Origin: Alviniconcha marisindica
Taxonomy: Eukaryota; Mollusca; Gastropoda; Provannidae
Length of the DNA stretch: 64,000 bases
Assembly: GCA_018857735.1 (NCBI GenBank)
Contig: JABMCL010000994.1
Location: 228,470-292,469 of the forward strand
Direction: 5' to 3'
Part shown: positions 11,457 through 23,430 of the stretch, one piece after another
How the letters are laid out: each line of letters begins with the position of its first letter
Numbering within the stretch: the first letter of the stretch is position 1
Notes under the pieces: model-generated
Database searches by the model: none
What the model was told of the DNA's origin: nothing
The model's input: only the letters and a program-made list of their open reading frames with translations
Made by a program: the position numbers and the translations under genes

Positions 11457-12190
11457 CAAAAATAACACAACAAGCATGCTTTTAGTGTCTGGTGCACAGC
11501 TCAAAGTTCCATGGGCACAGAGAGGTGTCCCAAAGGGGAGCAACACCATTTTGTATTTCTCAAGAACTTGATTAAGAACGACATGTATTCTGGAGGGATT
11601 TTTGCTTCCAACAACACAAAGTCCATATAAATTTGTTAGTAATGGGATTTTTAATGTCCCATTAACCGCACATGGTCACCTCAGGACAATCAAACTATAT
11701 CATAAGCAAATGCACACCTCAACTGTCCTAAACCTCTCAGACACATATATATAAATCCATTCTCAAGTTGGTCCACAAAACCAATCCGTACATAAACATA
11801 AAACAAAACATAAATACACAAACACCAATTTTTGAGGAGTTAGTTGCTTCAATATTACCCCTGTTAATGAAGCACACAAGGCTAGCTGGTATTGTCAACC
11901 ATTCCATTTAATTTACTAAAGAATAAAAAAATATATATAAAAAGAAAAAACATTAAATACATGCATAATGGTAATGCCAGTGTCATATGGCAGTGAACTG
12001 CAGATACCACCTACCAACTATCATCTCCTAGCTGCTCAACAAGAGCCATAGAAAAAAAAACTCACTCTTAATGAAAAACGAAGGTCAGAAGAATGGACTA
12101 TTACTGTATTAGCAGAAAAATGACAAGGCAGAAAGAGGGGATAGCTAAGAGGAATCAATGCCATACAACCACACAGATAGCCCTGAGATT
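11454..12190. other. intron DNA, probably the left part of a Tc1-like relic
   Basis: No coherent frame. It precedes the Tc1-like transposase remnant and may be its degraded 5' part. A short palindrome-like TAATGGGATTTTTAATGTCCCATTA lies near 11640, split here by a central spacer. Confidence 0.35.
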
Positions 12191-12194
12191 CCAG

Positions 12195-12535
12195 AGGGAA
12201 GACATCCGACATCCCTGGCCTCCTTTCGGGGTATCAGAATGAATGGATCTTCCAGTATGACAATGTCTCAAAAGTAATCACAGAATAGACAAAACAGGCT
12301 TCGACTTGATATGAAAATATGGCAGTACTAGAGTGCCCAGATTTAAACCCAACTGAGAACATCTAGGTTTTCATGAAGGTCCAGCTCTGTTAAGAGGAAC
12401 TTACCTGTAGGCATTCCATGAACAAAAAGAAAAAAGCCATTTTGGTCAGTGGGAACCAAAATTTCATACAAAGTCTTAGCGGCACACTTGAGAAGATTAA
12501 CACTGTAATCGGAAAAACAGAAAAGTTTGACTTCT
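12195..12535 (+). pseudogene. Tc1/mariner-like transposase remnant
   Basis: Broken frames give WIFQYDNVSKVITE (Tc1 WIFQQDNDPKHTSK), then VLECPDLNPTENI in place of VLEWPSQSPDLNPIENLW, then EEL and a tail like NFIQSLSGTLEKI. The catalytic DDE core spans the QDND and PDLNPIEN boxes. Here QYDN and NPTENI remain, but several stops interrupt the frame. The source element would cut and paste at TA. TIRs were not located. Confidence 0.7.
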
Positions 12536-12849
12536 GAATAACTGTTGGCATCTGGCTGAGGAATGCACCTGTCTTTCTACACTGATTAAAATTCTCTTTT
12601 GCTGTTTTTATGTTGTGCTAAAGCAAAGCTGTAATACTTCAGTAGGATTGTTGCTAAACAGGGCCCCAGCAGAAACTATTCAGTGAGAGTAAACCAGAAA
12701 GTTTCCATGTGGTGTGGGTATTTTTTCTCCACATTGGGTAGTGTACCCTTGATAGTCAGTGTGGTTGACATGCAGATGAATTTTAACACTGCTTCCTTAT
12801 ATTATTCTTTCCAATGTGCAATCCATATGACCAAACCCCAATAACAATT

Positions 12850-13331
12850 TTGATCAACTTCAAACAAATACATTTTATGACAGAGTTCAGGGATGCGTGT
12901 GTGCTATTTTTTCTGAAACTTGGCTGTGTGACAAAATCAGCGATGATAGTATGTCTACTGATGGTTTTGGCCTTTCCATTTCAACTGACAGGGACAAAAT
13001 TGGAACTGCGAAATCTCAAGGGGGATGGGTGTGCCTCTACATGAATGAATGGTGGTGTGATAGAAGTAGTCTTACAGTCAGAAAGCGTCAATGTACAGCT
13101 GATGTTGAACTTTTGTCAGTGTCACTGAGGCCCACATACTTGCCCCGTGAGTTTGGACACGCTATTTTTTTTTTTTACTGTTGTTCATGTGCTACCCTCT
13201 GCCAATGCCATGCATACAGCTTCAGAAATCACTGACACAGTCCATGCCCTGCAGATGATCTCCCCTGAACCACCCAACTTCATTCTTAGAGACGTTAATT
13301 TGTGAAATTTGCGATCCAGCTTGCCAACCTT
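12850..13331 (+). pseudogene. L2/CR1-like LINE ORF2, endonuclease part
   Basis: IFSETWLCDKISDD, then GFGLSISTDRDKI, GGWVCLYMNEWWC and VELLSVSLRPTYLPREF match the apurinic-like endonuclease domain of L2/CR1 group LINEs (xETWL, DR, GGGVCxYxN, E.L.V..RP.YLPREF). Several frameshifts are present. The frame is broken at LPTF by a TTAA-flanked element and resumes at 15845. The same LINE therefore continues to about 18555. Confidence 0.8.
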
Positions 13332-13639
13332 TAAAGGGCCCCTGAACACTGATTTTAAGTCGTAAATGTCACTTACATTGTACTATATAAATTAAGTTTA
13401 ACATACATGCTGTTCATTTGATACAGACATTTTACTGAGGTACGTTAAAGTATTGATTTGAATGAAAACAAACACAACGCTTTGAGCAGCTGCGTCGTCT
13501 GCAGCTGAAAATCCCGGGTTTCGGTCATGTGACTCCGTGACGTCAAGACAAGACAACTGACCCACATGGCTCAGTAACGACTTGAACAAAACTGAATTGA
13601 AAGTAGTCTGGCAAATTTTAAAGCATGCCGAGCGAGTGA

Positions 13640-13835
13640 AAAGTTGACAATGGAGTTTTCTTTCCATGCTTTTCCTTTTAAAAATGAGGCCAAAAAACGA
13701 CAGTGGCAAGTGGCAATGAATCGATGGGACAGTAGCCACAAAGAAGTAGGAACCAAAACACCATGATGTGCTCTGCTCAAAGCATTTCGAAAAAAATGCT
13801 TCACAGATCGCACACTGCTGAGCAATCAGTTTGGG
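13640..13835 (+). pseudogene. THAP zinc-finger remnant in element F
   Basis: TMEFSFHAFPFKNEAKKRQW and QVAMNRWDSS fit the THAP core (xFxFHxFPxxxxxxxxWxxAxxR). A frameshift later, KHFEKN and, in another frame, KKCFTDRTLL fit the CSxHFxxxCF end. THAP domains bind DNA through a C2CH zinc finger and are typical of P-element and Kolobok proteins. The N-terminal Cys pair is degraded and stops break the frame. Confidence 0.6.
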
Positions 13836-13928
13836 CTCAAATATATGTCTGTAGGGGTGTCCACAGGGTAACCGGCTTGGAAAAAATTCCAGTTTCAATC
13901 TCCAAGGATAAAGCTCTGACGCCACTGT

Positions 13929-14398
13929 GGGGGGCGGGGACAGCTCAGTGGTTAGAGCGCCGGACTTGTGATTGAAAGATCGCGGGTTCGAATCCCTGCT
14001 GGAGCGGCGGGAGAATTTTCTTCTCCAGGGTCGACTTTTTGTGTGCTGACTCTTATTTCGGTATCCGTTCCACCCCATGTTACCGCAGTAGCACGTAAAA
14101 GACCCCGGCATTCTGCCAAAAGTGCAGGTGGCAGGTTACAGCTAAACGCGATACACCTTACGTATGTGGCTTTGCATGAAGTGACATGGTGCATGGTTGT
14201 ATGGTGTACACAGAACTTGCGCCGAGACGGCTGCAGTTTCATGTGGCACCAGCCATGTCAGCGCTGTAAGTACACCACTTCAGTGGATATCAAAAAATGC
14301 ACTATGAAAAGCTAGTCACTCATGTAGAACCACATGCGAGTGCAGTGAGTCTGCTCAAGAGAGCGGAGAATAGCGCTATATAAACGATCATCAATCAA
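13929..14398 (+). mobile_element. tRNA-derived SINE, full-length
   Basis: The head holds box A-like CAGCTCAGTGGTTAGAGCG (13942-13960) and a perfect box B GGGTTCGAATCCC (13984-13996), as in a tRNA pol III promoter. A body of about 350 bp and the end GCGCTATATAAACGATCATC with an ATCA-type tail follow. The paralogous element at 28000-28070 lacks it and reads straight from GACGCCATTG into TCAGTAGTTGGG, which gives an empty site. Length is about 470 bp. Confidence 0.88.
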
Positions 14399-15401
14399 TT
14401 GCCAGTAGTTGGGCCTTTGTTTATTTCTTCTTTGTCATTCAGTCTTTCTCGAGCCTTGTTAGATGTGTGGCGTTTCGGTCTTTTTCATTGTGTTTACTCT
14501 AGCTTTCACAACAGGCTAGACCTCATCAGGGAGCCTGCCTTTTATTGGGTATTTTATTTTATTTTCCCAATTTATCCATGTTTGTTTCATCATATGTAAA
14601 GATGAAAAAGTTTTGTGCGTTCTAGTTCAAAAGACTAGCGATTTTGTGGCCTCCCTGGGTTAGGGTCTGGGGTTGGGCTAGTGACCGGTTCTTGTCACTG
14701 ACTGTTTTTTCTCTTTGCTTGCCCTTTTGTTTCTTGAGTTATATCATTCATTTAAGATGTATGAGTGAGGGGGGTAGTCTCGATGTTTAACAAGACCGCC
14801 CGTTCTTTCTTTGTGTGGGGTAGTTCATGAGCGTCTGCTGCCCCGCAGGGTTGTATCATGTACACGAATTACGTGTATCCAGCCTTTGTCATGTTGCTCG
14901 CTGACATTTCCTGCCTCCTCTTTCTTTTCTGAAAGTGTTTGCTTGTTGTTGTTGTTTTTTCTCTCTTCTCTTCAACCATAGGTCTTTCCTTTTTATCTTT
15001 GAATTATTGGCCAATTAGCTTGCTGATTAAGGCAGCCATTTTGCATTTCTCTTTTCATCTGCATTTGTTTACATCCCGATGCTATGTCATCGCTAGTCCT
15101 GATTAGCGATTTGCTGTATCAGTCTGCAGCCACTGTGTTTCTACATGGAGGCCGGGTTAGTGATGGGTTAGTTGGTTAGTTTGGCTTTCCATCTGTTTGT
15201 CATTGGCACAGTTATTTTTGCTTCTGTGCTCTTATGTCAAGTCAAGAACTTCTTTATTCCTTCAAAGAAAAATGTGAGTGCCACACATAAAGCCACAAAG
15301 ACAGTGTAAAAAAATGTGTAAAAGATTAACACTTAGGAAGTACACAAAAACACATAGTATCACACACATCACAATTAACACAAGCACAACCACCACTATT
15401 C

Positions 15402-15707
15402 TCATGACACTTCTTCGTCACTTGAACTCTCCCAGTTGATGCCAAAATTGATATCCACAATTGGCTCGTACTGGAATGGCTGTATTCCAGTTGCCATTTC
15501 CAACTTTTTTTCCACAAAAATATCCAGAGTTTTGTGTACTGAAACTGTAGAAGCAACAAGTCTTATCGTGACATCACGATTAGCCTTTGACTTTACGGCT
15601 CCCAGTAAACTCTTGGCCAAAACACGTGCGATCACGCGGCTACAGCGGTTATTTCCCTTGCCCATTCTGCCATTACATATTGGTCTTATTTTGCGATTCA
15701 TAAGCAT
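15402..15707 (-). CDS. unidentified open frame in element F
   Basis: This is a 101-codon frame starting MLMNRKIRPICNGRMGKGNN and ending YEPIVDINFGINWESSSDEE plus VS. A basic Cys-containing start, a helical middle (LAKSLLGAVKSKANRD) and an acidic Ser/Asp/Glu end can be seen. The GIQPFQYEP plus acidic ending loosely recalls proteins that carry a P2X7-like C-terminal zinc domain, but the domain itself is not present. It lies opposite in strand to the THAP remnant. It may be a captured exon or part of the transposon's second gene. Confidence 0.35.
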   Translation of the reverse strand: MLMNRKIRPICNGRMGKGNNRCSRVIARVLAKSLLGAVKSKANRDVTIRLVASTVSVHKTLDIFVEKKLEMATGIQPFQYEPIVDINFGINWESSSDEEVS

Positions 15708-15844
15708 TTAAGACACTTGAAAAATATGAAATTATTACTGAGGCACATGATATTTACTGTGTGAAAATATTTAGTCGGTGGAATATACCAAAGAGGAGAT
15801 CTGAAGCTAAAATCTGTCAAAATCAGTGTCCAGGGGCCCTTTAA

Positions 15845-18560
15845 ACAATATGTTATATGCTCAACCTGACTGAACAAAACACTTGATCTCTGCTACAGCA
15901 ATATTTGTGATGCTTATAAATCTGTATCTCTCCCACCTTTAGGAACATCTGACCACAATACCATTAACCTCATTCCTACCTAAAGACCCAACATACAGAA
16001 CAAGTTGTGGAGAAAGATGTAAAAGTCTGGTCGTGTGACTGTCCAGAAGCTGCAAGGTTGTTTTGATTGTACAGATTGGTACATGTTTTTAGACTCTTGT
16101 GATAATATTCACGATGCCACTGATGTCATATCTGATTATATAAGATTCTGTGAAGACATGATAATTCCAAACAAAACAGTCAAAACACCCAAACAACATG
16201 CTATGTGTGTCAAAATCCTTGAAAAAACAACAACTCTCAATGAAAAGAAGTGCTTTTCAGGCTAAAGACCAGCTTGGACGGAAACATGTTCAAAGTAAAC
16301 TCAGAAAGGAAATAAAAGAAGGAGAAAAAAAAATGAATTTCAGTTTCAAACTGGCAATATGCATGAGGCATGGAAGGGTCTTAAAACACTAGCTGGACAC
16401 TCCAAGCCTAAACAGTTCAAACAAGCCAGCTGATGAATAAAAGGAGCTCTCAGATTAAATGAATGACTTTTATTGTTGATTTGACACTCAAGACTTCAGA
16501 AATGAACTATCTCAGATCAGAACTACAAGGAAAGGTGGTGGATGATGTTGAAGATTTTGATTCTGAGACTGATACCAAGATTGTTGAGGGCATTTTTCTG
16601 AAGCTTAACACCAGGAAAGCAATTAGTCCTGACAACATCTGTGGAAGACTTTTGAAATTGTGCGCTTCCCAGCTTTCTGTTGTATTCAGTCAGTTGTTCA
16701 CATGGTCTCTGAAAGAAAACGCTGTACCCTTTACTTGGAAAACCTCTTTAATCTGTCCCATTCCAAAAAAAATGAAACCTTGTTTAAATGATTATTGTCC
16801 GATTACTCTAACATCTATTGTAATGATGTGTTTTGAACGTATCCTCCTCCACCAACTTGTGAAACACACAAAGCCCCATTCAGACCCATACCAGTTTGAG
16901 TACAAGCACAACAGAAGCACCAAAGGTGCAACACTCACTCTTTTGCACAATGCATATATATACTCATCTTGAAAAAAATGGTTCCTTTATCCGAATTCTC
17001 TTCATCAACTTTTCTTCTGCCTTCAATGCCATACAACCACACTTAATGGCAAGTAATCTTTTGAAACTCAACATTAACCCAAGACTGGATTCTCTGGATT
17101 GTTGACTTTCTTGTCAACTGGTCTCAGACTGTCACCAAGCTGCACTCGTGTCTTACTACTCTGTTTCCACCGGCTCTCCACAAGACACTGTCCTATCTCC
17201 TATTCTTTCTGCAATTTATACAAATGACTGCACAGGCACTGACACAACGATCTTACGATTCTGCAATAGAAGAACTTTCCAACTCAGATTAGCGTATCAT
17301 TCTCCACCAACTCATGAAACACACAAAGCCCCATTTAGACCCATACCAGTTTGCATACAAGCACAACAGAAGCACCAAAGACGCAACACTCATTCTTTTG
17401 CACAATGCACATACTCATCTTGAAAAACCAAGTTCATTTGTCTGAATCCTCTTCACCGACTTTTCTTTTGCTTTCAGTACCATACAAACACACCTAATTG
17501 AAAGTAAACTTTTGAAACTACTCGACATTAACCCAAGACTGATTCTGTGAATTGTCAACTTTCCTGTCAACCGGTCTTAGACAGTTCGTCACCAAGCTGC
17601 ACTCTCATCTTCCTACTCTATTTCCACTGGCTCTCCAGAAGGCACTGTCCTATTTCCTATTCTTTCTACAATCTATACAAATGACTGCACAGGCACTGAC
17701 ACATCATAAAATACTCTGATGATTCTGTAATAGAAGATCTTTCCAACTCGGATTCTGTTTACTTTGCTGAAGCTGAAAGGTTCAGTAACTGGTGCAGGGA
17801 TAATTCCCTTGACTCAAATGTAAAGAAAAAAGGAAATGCTGATTTCAGAAAAACTCCAACTGTCATTCCAGATCTCTTTACTGATGGTGTGAAAGTTGAA
17901 AGAGTGATTGACTACAAATATTTTGTACAGTCTTAGACAACATGCTGAATTTTAACAAAAACACTGATTTTATTCACAAAAGATGTCAGCCAAGAATATT
18001 TTGCTTTCAAAAGCTAAGATCTCTTAATGTCAGTTTTACACACTTTTTACCAGAGTTGTATTAAATCAGTTTTAACATTTTTGTTCCTGTGCTGATTTGG
18101 TGGCTTGAATGTGAAAAGCAAAATGTCTTGAATAAAGTGGTGAATGTGTGTGGTAAGGTTGTGGGTGAAAGACAAGAACACTTAAGTCAGTTGTATGAAC
18201 GTCATGTGGTACAGAAGACTAGGGTGACTGTGGATGACAACAGCCAAGTCCTTGCTAAATGTTACAAGATTCTTCCATCTGGTAGACGATTTTGTGTACC
18301 AAAATCTAATACAGTCAACATCATTTCTGAACTGATAAATCCATTAAACGTCGCAGCAGTGTGTGTGTGTGTGTGTACATTACGTTAAAAAAATGTGTGT
18401 GTGTGTACATTACGTAAATTAGTAGCTTGTTAAATATGCAACTTTCTTATTTTCAATAACTGTTCTTTGAATTTTAAAATATGCTATTATGTACTGTGAT
18501 GGTCAGCCATGTTTTAATTTCTTGAATGAAATAATAAAGTAATCTTGAATCTTGAATGTC
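15845..18560 (+). pseudogene. L2/CR1-like LINE ORF2, reverse transcriptase part and 3' end
   Basis: Successive frames show LGTSDHN (end of endonuclease), LQGCFDCTDWYMF, FLKLNTRKAISPDNICGRLL, DYCPITLTSIVMMCFERILL, GCLSP-like SPQDTVLSPILSAIYTNDCT and a C-terminus with YKILPSGRRF. These are L2-group ORF2 landmarks. A stretch of 455 bp is duplicated in tandem (16838 and 17293). The 3' end is AATAAAGTAATCTTGAATCT with TCTTGAA repeats, the short tail typical of L2/CR1. Frameshifts are numerous. Confidence 0.85.
16838..17748 (+). repeat. 455-bp tandem duplication inside the LINE
   Basis: CGTATC(C/A)T(C/T)CTCCACCAACT begins both units. Both contain CAAGCACAACAGAAGCACCA and run to CTTTCCAACTC(A/G)GATT. 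Divergence between units is about 10-15 percent by eye. Confidence 0.85.
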
Positions 18561-19430
18561 TGTACCAGAACGGCAGACCTTGATACAAAAATAAAAATTA
18601 CAGCTTATTCAGATTGCCAAGGGCATATCAGGCTTCAGTTGTCAAATTGTCAACCAATGACAATGCTGCCATGTACTATGCGTGGGTGTGTGTGTGTGTG
18701 TGTGCATGTGTGTGTGTGCGCACGTGTGTGTGCATGTGTTCATGCATGCATTCATATGCATGTGTTCAGTTGATGTTGTAAACCAACAGTAACTTCACAA
18801 CAAAATATGTATTATATATTGTCATCTGCAAACAATATAAATATTTTAACTTGGTTTGATGCCAGCACAGCACCATGTCTATCCCCATTAACTAAGGCAA
18901 GTTCATTTTTACGAACAATGATAACTGGAGTGAGCGATGTGGATTCTGGATTGAATTTTTGCAACACAGAAAACTTTGCAGTTCAATTTTTCATACCACT
19001 GTCAAGTTACAAACAATATAATTACAACTTAAATGATTCATACATTTTTGTAATTGTATACAGTGCGCATGTCTGTTTGTATGGGACAAAGATGAAACCC
19101 ACCACTTTCCTTTGTGGCAGATGCAGCTAACTGGTTATTTGGTGCCAGTGACAATGAAATTAAATTATGCTGAGATGGAAACAAAGGTTGGTTAGTACTG
19201 AGGGTAGAGCTGTTTTCTTTTCAACAACTGCTCACTATGCCTGGATAAATCTACTTAAGTACACACCCAAGAACAATCTACATGTTTACAATTAATCAGA
19301 GTGACAGCAAATACATATATATATATATCAGTATCATGCGAAATGAAAAAAAATCCAACTTCTTTGCAAACTAGTAACGTTTTCAGTTGAATCTTATAAA
19401 AATGTGCAGGGATTGCGCTCACTGCAATAT
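18561..19430. other. intron DNA with GT-rich runs
   Basis: Imperfect (TG)n at 18683-18770. The rest is AT-rich with no recognised element. Confidence 0.6.
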
Positions 19431-20275
19431 TTTGAGCAAATATTGCATTTTTCGAGTGCCGTACGCATTTTAGCCACATCGCTGCGTCACCGTATGCAAA
19501 ATGACAACGCTGATTAAACAAGCTATGGCTCACTGGTGGCCGCTGCGTCACTCAACACTAGATTTACTTGCAAACTCGGTGTCATCTCCATGGACCTATA
19601 TATATATACATGGTCACCTCGGCCGGGCAAGTCCAGTCAATGAAGGGCGAAAATCTAACAAAATAAATGTGCAAGCTACCTTAATTTTTGGTCTATAAGG
19701 TGATGGTGATATTTCCCCCCCTAAAATCTGATCCATGCGCCTTATAATTGGTGGCACCCTGTCTGTGAATAAAATTTGCATACTTTTCCGAAAAACAAAA
19801 ATGATTCATATAGATCCGAAGAAGACTGGTCTCAGTATCAGACTCAAACTGATCAGTAATATTTTCCAATTAGTCGACAGATGACATGATCCCAGACATG
19901 GAATTTGGAACAAGCCTAGTTTGTCAGTGTATAATATTATCAGAATTTACTCAAAGGTAGAAGACTACGAAACCAAAAACAAAACACGCATTGACACTGA
20001 ATACGAATGAGAGAAAATGGCAGCAGCCTTGACTTCAACTTCTCCTTGTTACTAAATCCCACAGTAAACGAGAACTTGGTTTGCTAACACTGTCTGCTGC
20101 AGTTCATTCTCAGAAAATGATGCTGCATTCAAATATTTTTGTGCACGGACAGACCTTCTTTTTATTCTTTTCATCTGCTGATTTTATAGACCATGAGCCA
20201 TCATTTTGGCTTTGTATGTGCGTTAATTCTAGGTTATGCTGTATGCATTTTTCACAACCCATAAAATGGGAAATA
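19430..20275 (+). mobile_element. repeat family E, copy E1
   Basis: Collinear with E2, E3 and E4. Shared blocks: CGCATTTTAGCCACATCGCT, GGCTCACTGGTGGCCGC, TTTTTGGTCTA, AAAATCTGATCCATG(C/T)GCC and AAGGTAGAAGACTACGAAAC. All copies end near a GTTATGCTGTA(T/C)...CATTTTTCA block. The GCGCCTTATAAT motif is common in DNA transposons, but no transposase was found and the class is open. Confidence 0.75.
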
Positions 20276-20655
20276 TTCAGTGTACTTCCTGTTGCTTTTG
20301 GTTTGTTGATGTGACACTTCCAGCTGATGTGCGTAGTGCATTGCTCAACATCATACATTTCGCTACGGGCAACAGAAAAGTCCCAAGAAGTAGACACTGC
20401 ACTTCACATGCTGAGGCGCTCTGTATTGATTGTACAATGCTTTTCTGTAGTGTAAATAAAAACAACAGTAACACCACATCCTGTTTCGGCTTTCTTGAAA
20501 CCCTTCTCAATGAACTGTGACTGAAGAATGCTGGGCATCACCAATACAATAAAAGAAAAACTTTTCTGTAGATATATTCTTCCTGGAAAGTTTGGTGTGT
20601 GTTTTTTGACAAGACTTATCACCCAGGAGCTCGCTTTCAGCTTTCGCTTTGGCAT
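20265..20655 (-). pseudogene. possible hAT-like N-terminal zinc-finger remnant
   Basis: Starts MPKRKLKASSW and, after frame changes, reads WDFSVARSEMYDVEQ, then THISWKCHINKPKATGST and LNISHFM. This resembles the N-terminal finger of hAT-like transposases (C...FSVAHGGxxDVxxH...T.KH...SxIxxFF). The paired Cys is not clear, and the similarity is from memory of the pattern only. Confidence 0.3.
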
Positions 20656-21222
20656 GGCGATTTGAAATGATTGAAAACACAAGTCATCTCGCCACGAAGT
20701 GACGCATAAGAGTGGGAACTGAACCGCACACTATGATTGGTCAGCAGGTTTAAAACATGGACACTGATTGGCTGTGGCACAACCAACAACACAGGCGCAA
20801 AAAAAGGCACACACTCAACGTGTTGTGGGTGCATTTGATGCCCACACACACGCACAAAATTGAAAATGAACAATATGGGGGGGGGGGGGGGGTGGGGGGG
20901 GGGGGGGGGGGGGATAGTGATATGATCTCAGCATAGTGCAGTGCCCTCAGGCATAGTAAACTACGACCAAAACGTAGTGGTTGGCAGCTCTGCTGAACTG
21001 AACTGAACTGCCAGTGTGATAATAAAACACCATACCACTGCCAGACTGTAAAATATCCTTACCTAATGCTAACTGCAAAGAAATGGTTAAATTGTGAGAA
21101 ACAGCCCTGCCTCCACTTTTTTTCAAAAATGTGTTTTTGATATTCAGTAATGTTTAAAAAATAAATTCTCAGCAAAAAGTTTTTTTTTATCCAGGGTTTA
21201 GTAGCTAAATGACTGAGTGAGA
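20656..21222. other. intron DNA with long poly-G
   Basis: A G-run of about 37, broken by one T, lies at 20877-20913. Nothing else was recognised. Confidence 0.7.
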
Positions 21223-21600
21223 ATAATAATAATGTATTCTTTTATGTGCTCCAAACTGGAATTCATAGCCCATTACAAAGAACAAACAAAAATGTAACCA
21301 TAGTCAAAACAAATTTGCAACAGCACACACTCACAGTTCACACACACACAGTCATTAGGATAGCCTGAAGAGGTGGGATTTCAAGATGATTTGAAATATG
21401 GGAGTGTGTTAGATGACCTAATTTGAAAGGGAGACACTTCCAAATAGACTGTGCAGCATAGGAAATAAGACCTCTAACCAAGTGAGTACATGCACGCAGA
21501 GGGAAGGCAAAGAATGGAAATATCAGAAGAAGAGCACTGCTGGTGAGTAGAATAGGTGAGTTAATAAAAACTTCAGGTGAACCTGGAAGCTGGATGTATC
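21223..21600. mobile_element. LINE/SINE-derived repeat with (ATT)n edge
   Basis: An (AAT)n edge at 21223 is followed by GTATTCTTTTATGTGCTCCA. The sequence AGAGGTGGGATTTCAAGATG, with CACTTCCAAATAGACTG and GCAGCATAGGAAATAAGACC, matches a pattern I know from widespread invertebrate non-LTR tails. No frame. Confidence 0.45.
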
Positions 21601-23220
21601 CACCAAAAAAAAAAGTGACAGAAAAACCAAGTTATCTTCAGCAGATTTTAAATGTACTGCATGTGTTTATAAACAGTAAACATTGGCTTTCTCCCCTGAA
21701 AGTTTTTGGTCATAATGACTAAATGAGTAAGCGTTGACATGTTGACAGTTGCACACATGATGATAACAGAGATACTCTTTTTGAGTTCTTACTGGCCTGA
21801 AATACTGTTTTGATTGTTAGTATTGACATACGCACAAGTTCAGTATATATTTCCTGTATTGATGGATGCTGTCACAAACAAAAAGAAAACAATTTTAGAC
21901 GTGACCGATGACAAAAATATTTGCTCATATACATTGCCTGTTTCAATTAAGAAATAAATGCTAGTTAACTGGGTGTTTAGTCATCCAAGTGCACAGAAGT
22001 GCCTATTAAGTAGATCAGTGTCAAAAGCCGACACATAAACTTACTTTATTATTCATATAATCTTCACTACATCACACCTATTGCACATCATTGTCATGCC
22101 AAAATTCTTCCAAGCACTGCACAGGAAAACAGCACAGCTCAACCAAAAATAGATAAGTAGTTTAGCTTTCCATCTCATTTTTCATTGTTTTTCATTGATT
22201 AACTGTTGTTAACTGTTGTCATTTTGTAGTTTGATAAAGAGGACAACCCCAAAAATTTGCACAGGTTGTGTTTTGTCCTAATAAACAGCGTTCTTTTGAA
22301 CCTTTCATGTGTTTGGATCTTACTTTATTTGTGTCATCATAACTTCTAAACCATCAGGGTACTGACGAAAGACAGTGTCAATAATTCAACTGACAAGACT
22401 TTGGGTTACATTTTTCATGAACAGATCAAGTAACTTGGTGTTTTAAGTCCAGTCAACTATGAACCCACCTAAAATGTGACACTGACAGTAACATTTGCTT
22501 TTGCATCATAGATCGTTTCCTAGTTCCAGTCATACTTCTTATTTCCCAGCTCCAGAATCATACTTTAGAGCTCATCTTCTGAAAATGGTCATAACTACTA
22601 CCACCAGGTACTGTTACAGAGCAAACAAATTGGCAACAGGCACATTAACTTTTGCCATACCCAAACCGTGTAACTCATATTTTCCATGTATCAAAAAATA
22701 AAAGAGATAATCACAATACTAAAAATAAGTAAGATCAATACAAAACTGTTCCAAATATCACAGAACTTTACAGATATGTTGTAAAATTTGGCAATCGATT
22801 TGTTTTACTGAATACAGATGAAGTTCTGGAGTATACTCTTACTTATGGAGAATGTATGCCAGCTATTTCATTTGCCACACTTAATCTCAAGCAAGTATTT
22901 CTTCCTTTCATAGCAAAATGTCAAGAATCAACAAACAAGGAAGTTAATCAGTGCCTGGGATGCACAAACACAACAACAAAGACTTGAGTCACCAATGGTG
23001 AGTAAATAGAAGGTACATAAACTCCTCCAGAAGTATATCCTCAAAAACAATGTCCCCCACTGGCACATATATACACTCCATTCAGGCACACTTGGTGACA
23101 CACATATCTACAAACATAAGACAGAACCAATTTTTTATTGAAGACCAAACACAGTCCTTTGATCTCGATACTGGCTCAACACATGAACACACAAATCCAC
23201 GCATTTACATGTTAGCTTCA
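21601..23220. other. CPEB intron DNA with diverged relative of the 8.6-kb repeat
   Basis: About 21720-21960 shares GTTGACAGTTG, TGATGATAACA, TCACAAACAAAAAGAAAACA and GACG(T)TGACCGATGACA-like blocks with 9380-9610. The rest is unassigned AT-rich DNA. Confidence 0.5.
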
Positions 23221-23228
23221 GAGTGAAT

Positions 23229-23388
<160 letters not shown>

Positions 23389-23430
23389 GTGCCTGCATGC
23401 ATGCATATATACACATACACATGAACTCAC

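Larger units (their letters stand above)
13335..15840. mobile_element. TTAA-flanked element F (Kolobok- or piggyBac-like)
   Basis: Inverted termini AGGGCCCCTGAACACTGATT and, in reverse complement, AGGGCCCCTGGACACTGATT are flanked on both sides by TTAA. It interrupts the L2-like LINE precisely: with one TTAA kept, the frame runs on from LPTF to KQYV. It carries a THAP-domain remnant on the plus strand and an open frame on the minus strand at its right. THAP plus TTAA favours Kolobok. No DDE core was identified. About 0.7 kb (14400-15110) is shared with 28066-28790. The stretch 15236-15300 resembles an LINE tail (GTCAAGTCAAG...TTCTTTATTCC). Confidence 0.85.

Noticed and set aside
12897..13235. 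Functional endonuclease gene
   Set aside because: It belongs to a LINE with frameshifts and is split by element F.
13942..13997. tRNA gene
   Set aside because: Boxes A and B are good, but the head is joined to a 400-bp body, repeated elsewhere without the head, and absent from a paralogous site; it is the head of a SINE.
13398..14111. 237-codon minus-strand protein
   Set aside because: Runs antisense through the SINE and the THAP remnant; composition is incoherent and no family is matched.
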